From Saliniradius amylolyticus (GTDB lineage Bacteria; Pseudomonadota; Gammaproteobacteria; Enterobacterales; Alteromonadaceae): a stretch of DNA of 64,000 nucleotides. The notes beneath the pieces are model-generated. The model ran no database searches and was not told the origin of the DNA. It was given only the letters and a program-made list of their open reading frames with translations. The stretch covers positions 2,914,001 through 2,978,000 of the forward strand of contig NZ_CP029347.1 in the NCBI RefSeq assembly GCF_003143555.1, read 5' to 3'. The position numbers were made by a program, and so were the translations under genes. This document shows positions 10,177-19,091 of the stretch, piece after piece (within the stretch, counting starts at the first letter, position 1; each line of letters opens with the position of its first letter).

Positions 10177-10602
10177 TTAGGACTGTGAGACGGGCTTGAA
10201 AGCCACGGCCTTTATTTCAATGAGTAGGTGAGGATGTGGCAACTGGTGCACTGCGACAGTGGTTCGGGTAGGACCCTCGGTATCAAAGTACTCGGAGTAG
10301 ACCCGGTTGTATCCGCCAAAGTCGTTCATATTGACTAAGAAGGTGGAGATCTCGACCACATCTTCCAGCCCAGCCCCTTCGGCAGCCAGAATGTCACGGA
10401 TATTCTCTATTACCGCCTTGGTTTGGGCCTGAATATCTAAATTCGTGGTGCCCATCGCATCCACCTCAGCACCCACAATGGTATTATCTGGCAGGCGCGA
10501 GCTGGTGCCCGAGACAAACAGAAAGTCTCCCGCTCGTTTAATATGTGGAAACTTACCCCTGGGAGTGGCTTTGCCTTTCACTAAGGTCGATTGATTAGTC
10601 AT
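10177..10602 (-). CDS. amnD: 2-aminomuconate deaminase (RidA/YjgF fold)
   Basis: RidA-family protein of 141 aa. In this operon it should hydrolyse 2-aminomuconate to 4-oxalocrotonate (2-oxohex-3-enedioate) and ammonia, as AmnD does in 2-aminophenol degradation. The fold markers are [12 protein letters not shown], the Q-rich helix before [20 protein letters not shown], and the C-terminal [16 protein letters not shown], where RidA enzymes place their active-site residues. The start overlaps the end of dmpH by 8 bp, with GGAGG upstream, so the two are translationally coupled. The specific reaction is inferred from context. Confidence 0.88.
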   Translation of the reverse strand: MTNQSTLVKGKATPRGKFPHIKRAGDFLFVSGTSSRLPDNTIVGAEVDAMGTTNLDIQAQTKAVIENIRDILAAEGAGLEDVVEISTFLVNMNDFGGYNRVYSEYFDTEGPTRTTVAVHQLPHPHLLIEIKAVAFKPVSQS

Positions 10603-11386
10603 TGTCTGCCTCCAAGGTGATTTCTACCTTTCCTAGGGTGCCGGTGTGCAAGCAAACATGATCTCCGGCTGCCAGAGGATGAGCAGCCGTTGCTGCACCA
10701 GCCAGAACCGTATGGCCCGCTTCCAGACACAGCCCCGACTCGGCAGCCAGACGAGCGGCCTCGACCAGTGAGCGATATGGATTTCCCAGAATGGCCGAAG
10801 ATGATCCGATCTGCACTGCGCGACCATTAAATTCCATGATCATGGCCTGATTACTAATGTCCACATTGGGAGAATGCCATTGGCCCAGCACAAAACCCGA
10901 TGAAGAAGAGTTGTCCGCAATCACATCCGGCAGCGAGAAGTTAAAGTTGGTGTAGCGTGAATCAATGATTTCCATTGCGGGGGCAATTCCGTCAACCGCT
11001 TCCATTGCCTGAGAGAGGTTGATATAGCCCTTGATGTTTTTTTTCAGACGGAAAGCGATCTCCGGCTCAATGCGCGGATGAATGAAGCGCGACATAGAGG
11101 TAGTTCCGCCTTCTACCAGTTGCATTTTATCGGTCAGGCGTCCCCAAATAAGGTCGTCGACCCCCATCTGCACCATTTTTGCACGGCTGGTAAAACCCAT
11201 CTTAATACCCACCAGCTTTTCACCCCGGGCTAAACGGTGCTCAAGACTGGCGGTTTGAATCTGATAGGCTTGGGCAACGTTTAATTGGGGATAATCATGA
11301 CTAAGCTGCGGAATAGCCTGCGCGGACGAAGCGGCCGAGTCGACCACTTCGGCCAGTTTCATAGTCTGAGCTTGCTGATTGGTCAT
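10595..11386 (-). CDS. dmpH: 2-oxo-3-hexenedioate (4-oxalocrotonate) decarboxylase
   Basis: Mg2+-dependent decarboxylase of the MhpD/hydratase superfamily, 263 aa. It converts 4-oxalocrotonate to 2-oxopent-4-enoate. It is told from the neighbouring hydratase by decarboxylase-type signatures: [31 protein letters not shown] and [20 protein letters not shown]. The catalytic acid cluster expected for metal binding lies in the HPRIEPE segment and the following EIIDSR. The start overlaps the upstream hydratase gene by 4 bp and has a strong AAGGAGG site. In related pathways the decarboxylase and hydratase form a complex, which fits their adjacency. Confidence 0.93.
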   Translation of the reverse strand: MTNQQAQTMKLAEVVDSAASSAQAIPQLSHDYPQLNVAQAYQIQTASLEHRLARGEKLVGIKMGFTSRAKMVQMGVDDLIWGRLTDKMQLVEGGTTSMSRFIHPRIEPEIAFRLKKNIKGYINLSQAMEAVDGIAPAMEIIDSRYTNFNFSLPDVIADNSSSSGFVLGQWHSPNVDISNQAMIMEFNGRAVQIGSSSAILGNPYRSLVEAARLAAESGLCLEAGHTVLAGAATAAHPLAAGDHVCLHTGTLGKVEITLEADND

Positions 11387-12180
11387 ACACCCTCCTTAGC
11401 AAAGCTGGCGCGAACCGAGCCTAAGCCGGAGATCTCACAATCAAAAACGTCTCCCGCCTGAACAGGGACCATAGGTCCTAATGCACCTGTTAATATGATG
11501 TCGCCAGTACGCAATGGCTGCTCCAAGCGGCTCATGGTTTTTGCCAGCCAAACCGCTGCACTGAGAGGATGACCGAGACATGCCTGTCCGGCACCGGTAG
11601 ATACTGGCTCTCCGCGTCGGAATAACGACATTCCACAGGCTTTCAAATCAACCTGATTCAGCAACTTGGGCGTTCCGCCAAGGACGAATAGTCCACTGGA
11701 AGCATTATCAGCCACGGTGTCTTCTATACGAATATCCCAGTTAGCGACTCGGCTATCGACAATTTCCAATGCTGGTAACACATAGGCTGAAGCACTAATA
11801 ACATCCGCGATGGTTGGATTATCCATTGCCAGATCACTCTCCAGCACAAGCGCCACTTCTCCTTCAATTTTGGGCTGCATAAGGCGCGACATGGCGATCT
11901 CCTCGCCTTCACACACGGCCATGTCCGCGAACAGTGCACCAAAGTCGGGTTGATCCACTCCCAGCTGGGTTTGCACCACTTTTGATGTCAGTCCAATCTT
12001 GCGACCAACCAGACGGCACCCTTGTTGCTGAGCATAGTCAGTATTAATTTGCTGCACTCGATAGGCAGCATCAATTCCGCCACCTGCCAACAATTCACGT
12101 ACGGGCTCACAGGCCTGTCTCTGCTGTTGAGAGTAGCGCAAAGCTTCTGCAGCCCGCTGTTCGTTTTGGGTATAACTCAT
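11383..12180 (-). CDS. mhpD: 2-oxopent-4-enoate hydratase
   Basis: Hydrates 2-oxopent-4-enoate to 4-hydroxy-2-oxopentanoate, the substrate of MhpE. At 265 aa it matches the MhpD/DmpE length. Hydratase-type motifs are [47 protein letters not shown], and near the C-terminus [19 protein letters not shown], which is almost the E. coli MhpD sequence. GGGGGAA precedes the start. It lies 10 bp after amnC and overlaps dmpH by 4 bp. Confidence 0.94.
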   Translation of the reverse strand: MSYTQNEQRAAEALRYSQQQRQACEPVRELLAGGGIDAAYRVQQINTDYAQQQGCRLVGRKIGLTSKVVQTQLGVDQPDFGALFADMAVCEGEEIAMSRLMQPKIEGEVALVLESDLAMDNPTIADVISASAYVLPALEIVDSRVANWDIRIEDTVADNASSGLFVLGGTPKLLNQVDLKACGMSLFRRGEPVSTGAGQACLGHPLSAAVWLAKTMSRLEQPLRTGDIILTGALGPMVPVQAGDVFDCEISGLGSVRASFAKEGV

Positions 12181-12190
12181 TATTCCCCCT

Positions 12191-13651
12191 TTATAACTTG
12201 ATACAAATATTGCTAGGTTCGGCGTAGAAGTTCAGAGAGTGACTCCCTCCCTCGCGACCAATGCCGGATAATTTGACACCGCCAAAAGGGGTGCGCAGGT
12301 CGCGCAAATACCAGGTGTTCACCCAGACCATTCCGGCTTCCATTTGTTGAGCTACTCTGTGGCCTCGACTGATATTCCGGGTCCAAATAGCGGCCGCCAG
12401 TCCGTATTGGCTGTTGTTTGCCATCGAAATGGCTTCTTCCTCTGTATCAAAGGGGGTGATGTGGCAGACAGGACCAAAGATTTCTTCTTTAACGCAACGA
12501 GCGTCTTCCGATAACCCGGTGATGATCGTTGGTTCGACCCAGGCGCCTTTATCTCTTTGGTCGCCAAATACTGGGACCCCACCGCCAGTGACAAACTGAG
12601 CTCCCTCTTTCTCTGCCAGGCGATAATATGACAGCACTTTATCTCTGTGCTCAAATGAGATCAGGGGTCCCATATCCGTATCTTTCTCGGTGGGCCAACC
12701 AATTTTCAGGGCCTCTGCTTTTTGCTTCATGCCCTCAACGAACTTGTCGAACAGACCGCGCTGAACATACACCCGCTCGGTGCACAGACACACTTGGCCG
12801 CCATTGGTAAATACAGAACGTACCGTGCCTTCCAGCGCCTTATCGAAATCGGCATCGTCAAAAACAATCGCCGCATTTTTACCGCCAAGTTCAAACGACA
12901 AGGGCTTCACTGTCTCAGCCGCAGCTCGCATGATGGCGCTGCCGGTTCGCGATTCGCCGGTGAAAGTAATGGCATTAATGCCCGGGTCGGACGTCAGGAA
13001 CTCGCCTGCAGAGTTTGGTCCAAAGCCATGCACAAGGTTAAAGACCCCCGCTGGCACTCCCGCTTCATCCATCACCTCTGCCAGCAGTGTTGCGCTGGAT
13101 GGTGTTTCTTCAGAGGGTTTGGCGACAATACAGTTGCCACAAGCCAGAGCCGGTGCCAATTTCCACGTCAGTAATAACAGGGGTAGGTTCCATGGGGCAA
13201 CGACAGCTACAACACCGAGAGGGCGTCTCACACTGTAGTTAAGCGCCCCAGCACCGTCATTGGTATCGGTATGAAAGCTTTCATTGGAAGCGGTCTTCAC
13301 CATGTCAGCAAAAATACGAAAATTAGCCGCACCTCGGGGGATGTCGATCGTCGATGCTTGCTGATAGGATTTACCGGTGTCGGCCATTTCAGCTTCAACG
13401 AACTCATCAAAGCGCGCTTCAATGCCATCGGCAACCTTGTGCAGCAGAGCCGTTCGTTGTTGCACGCTCATCCGTCCCCAGGGACCATTTAACGCCTTTC
13501 GAGATGCTGCAACCGCCTGTTTTACCATTGCCCGGTTGGCTTCGGACACCTTGGCAAGGACATTTCCGTTCACCGGATCAATATTGTCGAAATAGGTGCC
13601 ACTATCGACAAACGCTCCGCCAACATAATTCTTTATTACTTTGTCGGTCAT
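12191..13651 (-). CDS. amnC: 2-aminomuconate-6-semialdehyde dehydrogenase
   Basis: NAD-dependent aldehyde dehydrogenase that oxidises 2-aminomuconate semialdehyde to 2-aminomuconate. It could equally be annotated as 2-hydroxymuconate semialdehyde dehydrogenase; nbaC and nbaD in the same operon favour the amino substrate. From ATG 13651 it has 486 aa, with GAGAG five bases upstream; a GTG two codons earlier (13657) is possible. Motifs are [31 protein letters not shown], the glutamate in [13 protein letters not shown] and the catalytic cysteine in [16 protein letters not shown]. It is first in the minus-strand operon and diverges from the LysR gene. Confidence 0.93.
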   Translation of the reverse strand: MTDKVIKNYVGGAFVDSGTYFDNIDPVNGNVLAKVSEANRAMVKQAVAASRKALNGPWGRMSVQQRTALLHKVADGIEARFDEFVEAEMADTGKSYQQASTIDIPRGAANFRIFADMVKTASNESFHTDTNDGAGALNYSVRRPLGVVAVVAPWNLPLLLLTWKLAPALACGNCIVAKPSEETPSSATLLAEVMDEAGVPAGVFNLVHGFGPNSAGEFLTSDPGINAITFTGESRTGSAIMRAAAETVKPLSFELGGKNAAIVFDDADFDKALEGTVRSVFTNGGQVCLCTERVYVQRGLFDKFVEGMKQKAEALKIGWPTEKDTDMGPLISFEHRDKVLSYYRLAEKEGAQFVTGGGVPVFGDQRDKGAWVEPTIITGLSEDARCVKEEIFGPVCHITPFDTEEEAISMANNSQYGLAAAIWTRNISRGHRVAQQMEAGMVWVNTWYLRDLRTPFGGVKLSGIGREGGSHSLNFYAEPSNICIKL

Positions 13652-13937
13652 TCTCACTCTCGCACTGGCTCAGAGGCCATAACTGTTCGCTTATGAATGA
13701 CTGTACATAGGCATCACATAATATAAAAATATCTTTTGCACGCTTTGATATACATAAAAAGACATATCGATATCTAAGCGTGAGTGAAAGTACCACCACT
13801 GAGGCGAGGCGCTACCTTCGACATCTGAAACTTGTTGACCACGTTGAGGGTTGAAGTATAACTTTAATATGATATAGGGGACATTTGCTATATCTTTGAG
13901 GCTATACTGAGTCAGGTCTGAACAAGCAGGGGGCACC
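13652..13937. promoter_or_regulatory. Divergent amnC / lysR control region
   Basis: 286-bp AT-rich spacer between the divergent operon and regulator. It holds the 22-bp dyad at 13747-13768 and, overlapping its right end, a perfect 10-bp palindrome ATATCGATAT at 13764-13773. Further TATA-rich candidates for -10 elements exist on both strands (around 13718-13735 and 13868-13896), but I could not assign promoters with confidence. Confidence 0.6.
13747..13768. promoter_or_regulatory. 22-bp dyad, candidate operator of the amnC operon
   Basis: Ends GATAT (13747-13751) and ATATC (13764-13768) frame a 22-bp imperfect palindrome that ends 95 bp before the amnC ATG. It shares length, ends and 16 of 22 bases with the dyad 93 bp upstream of kynU. 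LysR-type regulators usually bind such dyads upstream of a divergent target. Confidence 0.5.
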
Positions 13938-14879
13938 ATGGCACCGGAAAAATTACAGCGGGATATGATCGCCCGAATGAAGCTCAAACACCTGAAATTG
14001 CTGGTGACCGTCGGCGAGCAATGCAATATATTCAAAGCCGCCCAATTGATGAACATGGCACAACCAGCCGCCACCAAGATCATCAGAGACATCGAAAACA
14101 CGTATGAGTTGCAGTTGTTTAACCGGACCTCTCGGGGGGTGATTCCGACGCTCTATGGAGAGGTATTAATCCGGCACGCAAAGCTGGTGCTGTCTCAAAT
14201 CAAGCATGTGAGTGAAGAACTCACCTCATTACAAAGCGGACTGTCCGGCCATGTAACTGTGGGGACGCTGATAACGGCCAGCCTGACTCTGCTTCCCAAA
14301 GCACTGGTAAGACTGAGGGCCGAGCGGCCCAATGTTTATATCACAGTGGTAGAGGGGACACAGGACCGACTTCTTCCATCACTGGTGCAAGGTGACCTGG
14401 ATATGGTTGTGGGTCGTTTGCCCGAGCACCAGGACTACGACGGGCTCACCACGATCCAGCTATACGAAGAGCCTGCCTACATCGTTGCCCGCTCAGGCCA
14501 CCCTCTGAGTAATCGTGGCACTCTGGAGCTGGCGGATATCGTCAACGAGTCCTGGATTTTGCCATCCCCCCAGACTTATCTGCGACGAGAACTTGATCAG
14601 AGTTTCCGCGATCAAGGCCTGCCATCACCGCAGCCAGTGGTGGAGTCAGTCTCCGTGTTAACCAATCGAACGCTACTGACAGAAACCGACATGATAGCCG
14701 TGATGCCGGGACAAGTATTTCACCAGTATGAAAAAGCCGGGGAGTTATGCCGACTTCCCGTGCCACACTTACAGCAGCTTGGGCCGGTAGGCATCACAAT
14801 GCGCTCCAAAGATAACTTAACCCCGGCAGCTCACTCTTTGATGGAGGACTTACAGCTGGTGAGTGAAGAACTGATTTAA
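13938..14879 (+). CDS. LysR-family transcriptional regulator
   Basis: Protein of 313 aa with an N-terminal winged helix-turn-helix (about residues 14-75: [56 protein letters not shown]) and a C-terminal LysR substrate-binding fold ([29 protein letters not shown]). ATG 13938 has AGGGGG upstream. It diverges from amnC, the usual layout for an autoregulated activator of the neighbouring operon; the inducer is presumably a kynurenine-pathway intermediate. Its stop codon overlaps the 3' end of the convergent trpS by 4 bp, so no terminator separates them. This may mark the edge of the island. Confidence 0.93.
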   Translation: MAPEKLQRDMIARMKLKHLKLLVTVGEQCNIFKAAQLMNMAQPAATKIIRDIENTYELQLFNRTSRGVIPTLYGEVLIRHAKLVLSQIKHVSEELTSLQSGLSGHVTVGTLITASLTLLPKALVRLRAERPNVYITVVEGTQDRLLPSLVQGDLDMVVGRLPEHQDYDGLTTIQLYEEPAYIVARSGHPLSNRGTLELADIVNESWILPSPQTYLRRELDQSFRDQGLPSPQPVVESVSVLTNRTLLTETDMIAVMPGQVFHQYEKAGELCRLPVPHLQQLGPVGITMRSKDNLTPAAHSLMEDLQLVSEELI

Positions 14880-15880
14880 GGTCTCGCCACAAAACCCAGG
14901 GCCTCGTATGCCGCCTTGAGCGTCTGCGAGGCCTGGGCACCCGCTTTTTCCGCGCCCTCACGCATCACTCGTTCCAGCTCAGCTTTGTCCTGACGTAGCT
15001 CATGATATTTCTGCTGGATGGGTTCCACCAGAGATACCACAGCATCAGCCACATCGCCTTTTAAGTGGCCGTACATCTTGTCTTCATAGTCCGGTACCAA
15101 GTCGTCGATGCTACGACCGGTGGCACCAGACAGTAACGTCAGCAGGTTGGACACTCCGGATTTTTGTTCCTGATCGAAATAGATTCTGGCCTGCTCGTCG
15201 GAGTCGGTGACTGCACGTTTAATCTTCTTGGTGATTTTCTTAGGATCTTCCAACAAACCAACAAAGTTATTCTGGTTGTCGTCGGACTTGGACATCTTCT
15301 TGGTAGGGTCCTGCAGGCTCATAATCCGCGCCCCGGACTGTGGAATGTTCGGCTCAGGTATCTTAAATACCTCTCCGTACAGGTTATTGAATCGGATGGC
15401 CACATTACGCGTGAGTTCCAGATGCTGTTTCTGATCCTCGCCAACGGGTACCTGATCCGCCTGATACAGCAGGATATCTGCCGCCTGTAACACCGGATAA
15501 CTATACAGGCCCACATTGATGTTATTGGTATGACGACTGGACTTGTCCTTGAACTGGGTCATACGATTCAGCTCACCCATCTGGGTATAGCAATTCAGTA
15601 CCCAGGCAAGTTGGGCATGCTCAGGCACATGGGACTGCACAAACAAGGTGCTCTTGGCGGGGTCGATGCCACAGGCCAGATATAACGCCAGGCCGTCCAG
15701 AGTCGCTTCATGCAGGGCCAGTGGATCCTGGCGCACGGTGATGGCATGTAAATCCACCAACATGTAAAGACAGTCGTGATCGGACTGCATAGCTACCCAC
15801 TGACGCAGCGCCCCCATGTAATTACCGATGGTTAATTGTCCGGACGGCTGGCATCCACTCAATACAATGGGTTTGCTCAT
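14876..15880 (-). CDS. trpS: Tryptophanyl-tRNA synthetase
   Basis: Class I aminoacyl-tRNA synthetase charging tRNA-Trp, 334 aa, the bacterial length. The HIGH-equivalent is TIGN at residues 17-20 within [16 protein letters not shown]. The KMSKS loop is in [15 protein letters not shown]. The tryptophan-pocket region [20 protein letters not shown] is conserved. It follows rpe after 13 bp, as in the E. coli dam-rpe-gph-trpS run, but gph is missing here. The gene ends inside the 3' end of the convergent LysR gene. Confidence 0.97.
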   Translation of the reverse strand: MSKPIVLSGCQPSGQLTIGNYMGALRQWVAMQSDHDCLYMLVDLHAITVRQDPLALHEATLDGLALYLACGIDPAKSTLFVQSHVPEHAQLAWVLNCYTQMGELNRMTQFKDKSSRHTNNINVGLYSYPVLQAADILLYQADQVPVGEDQKQHLELTRNVAIRFNNLYGEVFKIPEPNIPQSGARIMSLQDPTKKMSKSDDNQNNFVGLLEDPKKITKKIKRAVTDSDEQARIYFDQEQKSGVSNLLTLLSGATGRSIDDLVPDYEDKMYGHLKGDVADAVVSLVEPIQQKYHELRQDKAELERVMREGAEKAGAQASQTLKAAYEALGFVARP

Positions 15881-15893
15881 AGAGAATTCCTGC

Positions 15894-16571
15894 TTAACAA
15901 AGGCTTGTTTTGTTTAACTCGGTACGCATCTGGCTGATCACCTGCGCATAATCGGTTTGATTGAAGATGGCCGAGCCGGCCACAAACATATCGGCCCCCG
16001 CTTCGGCGGCGGCGCGAATATTGTCCACTTTAATGCCGCCGTCGACTTCCAACCGAATATCCCGGCCACTGGCCTCAATGCGTTGCCGGACCTGTTTTAA
16101 CTTGTCCAGGGTAGAAGGAATAAACTGTTGCCCACCAAAACCGGGATTCACTGACATCACCAGCACATAATCCAGTTTGTCTAAGGTGTAATCCAAATAC
16201 GTTAGCGGTGTTGCCGGGTTCAGCACCAACCCGGCTTTGCAGCCATGACTCTGGATAAGCTGAATAGAGCGGTCCACGTGCTCCGATGCTTCAGGATGAA
16301 AACTGATCATGGAAGCGCCCGCTTCGGCAAACATCTGAATGAGACTGTCAACGGGCTTGACCATCAGGTGGACGTCGATATCAGCGGTGATCCCATAGTC
16401 TCTGAGAGACTGACATACCTGGGGCCCGAAGGTCAGGTTAGGCACGTAGTGGTTATCCATCACATCAAAATGAATCACATCGGCGCCGGCGGCCAGTACC
16501 GCATCGACTTCTTCGCCAAGGCGAGCAAAATCCGCCGACAAGATAGAAGGGGCGATAAAATAAGGCTGCAT
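15894..16571 (-). CDS. rpe: Ribulose-phosphate 3-epimerase
   Basis: TIM-barrel enzyme interconverting ribulose 5-phosphate and xylulose 5-phosphate in the pentose phosphate pathway. It has 225 aa from ATG 16571 ([19 protein letters not shown]), with GGAG upstream; an open frame extends 36 codons further upstream, but that extension does not look like the family. Metal-ligand and catalytic motifs are [37 protein letters not shown] and [12 protein letters not shown]. It is in the dam-damX housekeeping neighbourhood and cotranscribed with trpS. Confidence 0.96.
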   Translation of the reverse strand: MQPYFIAPSILSADFARLGEEVDAVLAAGADVIHFDVMDNHYVPNLTFGPQVCQSLRDYGITADIDVHLMVKPVDSLIQMFAEAGASMISFHPEASEHVDRSIQLIQSHGCKAGLVLNPATPLTYLDYTLDKLDYVLVMSVNPGFGGQQFIPSTLDKLKQVRQRIEASGRDIRLEVDGGIKVDNIRAAAEAGADMFVAGSAIFNQTDYAQVISQMRTELNKTSLC

Positions 16572-16887
16572 AGTGACTCCGATATCATTGAAGCCGCTAA
16601 CTGTACCGGATTTCCCCAGTCTGAAAAAGTCTTTCCCGTAGCCAAACTTCCCTCTGAGCCTGGAAAAACTTTGCATCAAAACAGTGCACTTTGCGCCATT
16701 TCTGCACCATACTGTTAATTACGCTTTCCATTGCTCATGGCCAACGAAATAATAAACCTATATATATCAGTCTATTATCTCGGCCAGCCTGGGTTCATGC
16801 TTACCCTGGCATTTGGGCATTAAGCTTGCAACACCTCAGAGAGACGCAATCAACTACTTGATCACACACTCAAATCAGGAGACACAG
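16572..16887. promoter_or_regulatory. Divergent intergenic region rpe / torF-like porin
   Basis: 316 bp that must carry promoters for rpe-trpS on the minus strand and the porin on the plus strand. The stretch around 16747-16779 is AT-rich (TATATATA and TATTAT words) and is the likeliest promoter area. I see no gene or clear operator in it. Confidence 0.5.
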
Positions 16888-17565
16888 ATGTCAAAATTAA
16901 AAACCAGTCTTATTGCAACCAGCTTAAGCGCAATCCTCGTTGCACCAGCGGCACTAGCTGAAGTCAGTGCTAACTTTGGTGTTACCAGTAATTATCTCTG
17001 GCGTGGGGTGACGCAGAGCGCCGATAACCCATCGGTTTCTGGAGGCTTGGATTACAGCAACGACAGCGGCTTCTATGCCGGAACCTGGATCGGTTCAGTG
17101 GATTTTGGCGGGGAATTTGAAGGTGCCGAATCGGATTTCTATCTTGGCTACGCGGGTGAGCTGGATAATGGTTTCGGCTACGATGTGGGCTACACCTACT
17201 ATGCGTACACCGATTTAGACGACTCTAACTTTGGTGAACTGTATTTCAATGGTTCATTCAATGCCTTTAGTTTTGGCCTGGCCTACACACCCAATAGCGA
17301 TCTGCCCGACGACTCACCCTTTGGTCAGGGCGATCTCTATTACCATGTCGGCTATGGTGTGGATTTGGCCGATGATTACGGTCTGGGCCTAACCTATGGC
17401 TACTACGCCTTCGATGAGGACGAAACCCTGTATGGCGATAACGATTATGGTCACATTCAGGTAGACATCACTAAAGGCGACTTTATGTTTACCGTTTCTA
17501 AGGCCGATGACGAGTCTGGTGACGATGATCTGAAGCTGGTCGTCAGTTGGGGTACCACTTTCTAA
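16888..17565 (+). CDS. TorF-family putative porin
   Basis: Outer-membrane beta-barrel protein of about 225 aa, resembling the TorF / TIGR02001 family. ATG 16888 follows CAGGAGACACAG; the frame opens further upstream, but this start gives a clean signal peptide ending at VAPAALA. The mature protein starts with the typical NFGVTSNYLWRGVTQS and alternates Gly/Tyr/Asp-rich strands such as GFGYDVGYTYYAYTDLDDS, ending in an aromatic residue (WGTTF), a barrel-assembly signal. It is very acidic. It stands alone with a hairpin after it. The solute is unknown. Confidence 0.85.
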   Translation: MSKLKTSLIATSLSAILVAPAALAEVSANFGVTSNYLWRGVTQSADNPSVSGGLDYSNDSGFYAGTWIGSVDFGGEFEGAESDFYLGYAGELDNGFGYDVGYTYYAYTDLDDSNFGELYFNGSFNAFSFGLAYTPNSDLPDDSPFGQGDLYYHVGYGVDLADDYGLGLTYGYYAFDEDETLYGDNDYGHIQVDITKGDFMFTVSKADDESGDDDLKLVVSWGTTF

Positions 17566-17583
17566 TCATCCTGTCTCACAAAT

Positions 17584-17609
17584 GCCGGGACACCCTCAGG
17601 TGACCCGGC
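17584..17609 (+). terminator. Hairpin after the porin gene, probable terminator
   Basis: Arms of 11 bp with one mismatch (GCCGGGACACC / GGTGACCCGGC) and a 4-nt loop, 18 bp after the stop. A T-run (TATTTTTTAA) appears only about 16 bp later, so it is not a classical intrinsic terminator, but a transcript end here is likely. Confidence 0.55.
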
Positions 17610-17652
17610 CAACCACTCACCGTCTATTTTTTAACCATTGTCGCAAAGACGG

Positions 17653-17680
17653 TTGTTCAAATAATCAACTGGCGTATAAT
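17653..17680 (+). promoter_or_regulatory. Sigma70-type promoter for the small-gene pair
   Basis: TTGTTC (17653-17658), 16-bp spacer, perfect TATAAT (17675-17680), 30 bp upstream of the ATG at 17711. Confidence 0.65.
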
Positions 17681-17710
17681 AGCGGCATATCAATAGATCG
17701 ATGATGGATT

Positions 17711-18013
17711 ATGTCTTTGCTCAATAAATTCTTAGGGCTGGCCGTACTGACTGGAGCCTTTTGGTTGGCCAATAATGGATTAGCCCAACAGGAAGAAACG
17801 TCGGCGTGTCAGTGTCAGGCTCAGGTGAAGTTGGATAAGCGCTTGCCCATGAGCCACCCTGTGAATCGCTGTGCTACCCAGCAACAACAGGTCAACTGGT
17901 GGTCTTGGCTGGGCGGCCATTCCGGTGCCGGTCAGTTTCACTATCTGGACTTACTGGAATTACTAAGCCGTCTGACCAGCGACTCTCAATCTACATCCAC
18001 GCCTAATCCATGA
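17711..18013 (+). CDS. Small exported protein of unknown function
   Basis: I do not recognise this 100-aa protein. It begins with a hydrophobic signal-peptide-like segment (LNKFLGLAVLTGAFWLANNG) and a possible cleavage after GLAQ. The rest is polar with a CQC motif near residue 33, a Trp pair in VNWWSWLGG and a Ser/Thr-rich tail. It has its own good promoter and overlaps the following DUF2970 gene by 4 bp (ATGA), so the two are translationally coupled and probably work together at the membrane. It sits between the porin and the convergent dam gene. Confidence 0.7.
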   Translation: MSLLNKFLGLAVLTGAFWLANNGLAQQEETSACQCQAQVKLDKRLPMSHPVNRCATQQQQVNWWSWLGGHSGAGQFHYLDLLELLSRLTSDSQSTSTPNP

Positions 18014-18210
18014 TTCATTCCAACCCTTCCTGGTGGCAAGTCTTTAAGAGTGTTGCTGCCAGTGCCTTTGGGGTTCAGACTGAGGCCAATCGTCAACAGG
18101 ATTTCCGTAGCCGTTCGTTTTGGCCCTACTTAATCACTGGGGTTGTCTTTGTCACAGCGTTCGTATTAGTACTGGTGTTTGTGGTTAAGTTGATCCTGGC
18201 CGGCTCATAA
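18010..18210 (+). CDS. DUF2970 single-span membrane protein
   Basis: Protein of 66 aa with the DUF2970 pattern: WWQVFKSVAASAFGVQTEAN, then NRQQDFRSRSFWPYLITGV, then one C-terminal transmembrane helix (about residues 39-63). The family is of unknown function and common in marine gammaproteobacteria. It is coupled to the upstream exported protein by a 4-bp overlap. Its last 85 bp overlap the 3' end of dam on the other strand, so its transmembrane segment is encoded opposite the Dam C-terminal tail. Confidence 0.85.
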   Translation: MIHSNPSWWQVFKSVAASAFGVQTEANRQQDFRSRSFWPYLITGVVFVTAFVLVLVFVVKLILAGS

Positions 18211-19025
18211 AACGCGAACAATTCATCCACTTTGGACCGCTTATGCCCCTTCTGGCTAATATAGCGACTCACCTTCAGTCTCCGCGTTAATCGACTGGCC
18301 TGCTGGTAAATGGTGCGGGTTTGCTCGGTGTCATGATTGCTGATCAGCACGGGCACCCGTGATTCTTTAGCAGCTCTATGTGCCTGCTCGGCCAACTCCT
18401 GCTGTTGCGCCATAGAAAACCCTTTTGTAGCGTAGCTGGTGAAATTAGCTGTTTGACTGATGGGCGCATAGGGCGGATCACAATAGACCACATCCTGTCT
18501 TCCCAATTGCTCAAAAACTTCCGTAAAGGGCAAACAGGTGAAAGTCGCTTGTTGAGCTTTCTCGGCAAAATGGTACAGCTCCCGCTCCGGGAAATAAGGC
18601 TTCTTATAGCGCCCGAAGGGCACATTAAACTTACCGGATAGATTATAGCGACAAAGGCCGTTGTAGCCATGACGGTTGAGATACAAGAACAGCAGGCTAC
18701 GGTGGTAGCTATCCTGAGTCAGGTTAAATTCTTCACGCAGGGCGTAATAGCGCTCTTTCTGATTCGTATCACTATTAAAAAAAGCTCTGGCGTCACGAAC
18801 ATACTCTTCGGGTTGCTGCTGCAGGATTCGATAGAGTGCGATCAGATCCGGGTTAATATCATTGAGCCAGTAATGCTGAAAATCAGTATTCAAAAACACC
18901 GACCCCGCCCCAACAAAAGGCTCCACAAGCCGCCTCCCCTCAGGCAGGGACTGCCGGATTGACTCGATCAGACTGTATTTGCCACCGGCCCACTTCAGGA
19001 AGGCCCGGCATTTAGTATTCTTCAT
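18126..19025 (-). CDS. dam: DNA adenine methylase (Dam)
   Basis: Methylates adenine N6 in GATC, serving mismatch repair and replication timing. The SAM-binding motif I is FLKWAGGKYSL near residue 9, and the catalytic motif IV is DVVYCDPPYAPIS, with the DPPY tetrad. KGHKRSKVDELFAFYEP near the end matches the usual Dam C-terminus. At 299 aa it is about 20 residues longer than E. coli Dam: a Thr/Asn-rich tail (NLTTNTSTNTNAVTKTTPV) follows the family end and is read from DNA that antisense-codes the DUF2970 membrane helix. Neighbours damX and rpe are the normal ones. Confidence 0.95.
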   Translation of the reverse strand: MKNTKCRAFLKWAGGKYSLIESIRQSLPEGRRLVEPFVGAGSVFLNTDFQHYWLNDINPDLIALYRILQQQPEEYVRDARAFFNSDTNQKERYYALREEFNLTQDSYHRSLLFLYLNRHGYNGLCRYNLSGKFNVPFGRYKKPYFPERELYHFAEKAQQATFTCLPFTEVFEQLGRQDVVYCDPPYAPISQTANFTSYATKGFSMAQQQELAEQAHRAAKESRVPVLISNHDTEQTRTIYQQASRLTRRLKVSRYISQKGHKRSKVDELFAFYEPARINLTTNTSTNTNAVTKTTPVIK

Positions 19026-19091
19026 GCACTCTGATAGCTTGGGGCAAAGGTAACGATTGTACTGAAAAGCCCAGTGTAAATCTGCTGAAAG

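Noticed and set aside
12722-13238. Two overlapping ~150-codon plus-strand frames
   Set aside because: Antisense to amnC, whose aldehyde-dehydrogenase motifs are all intact.
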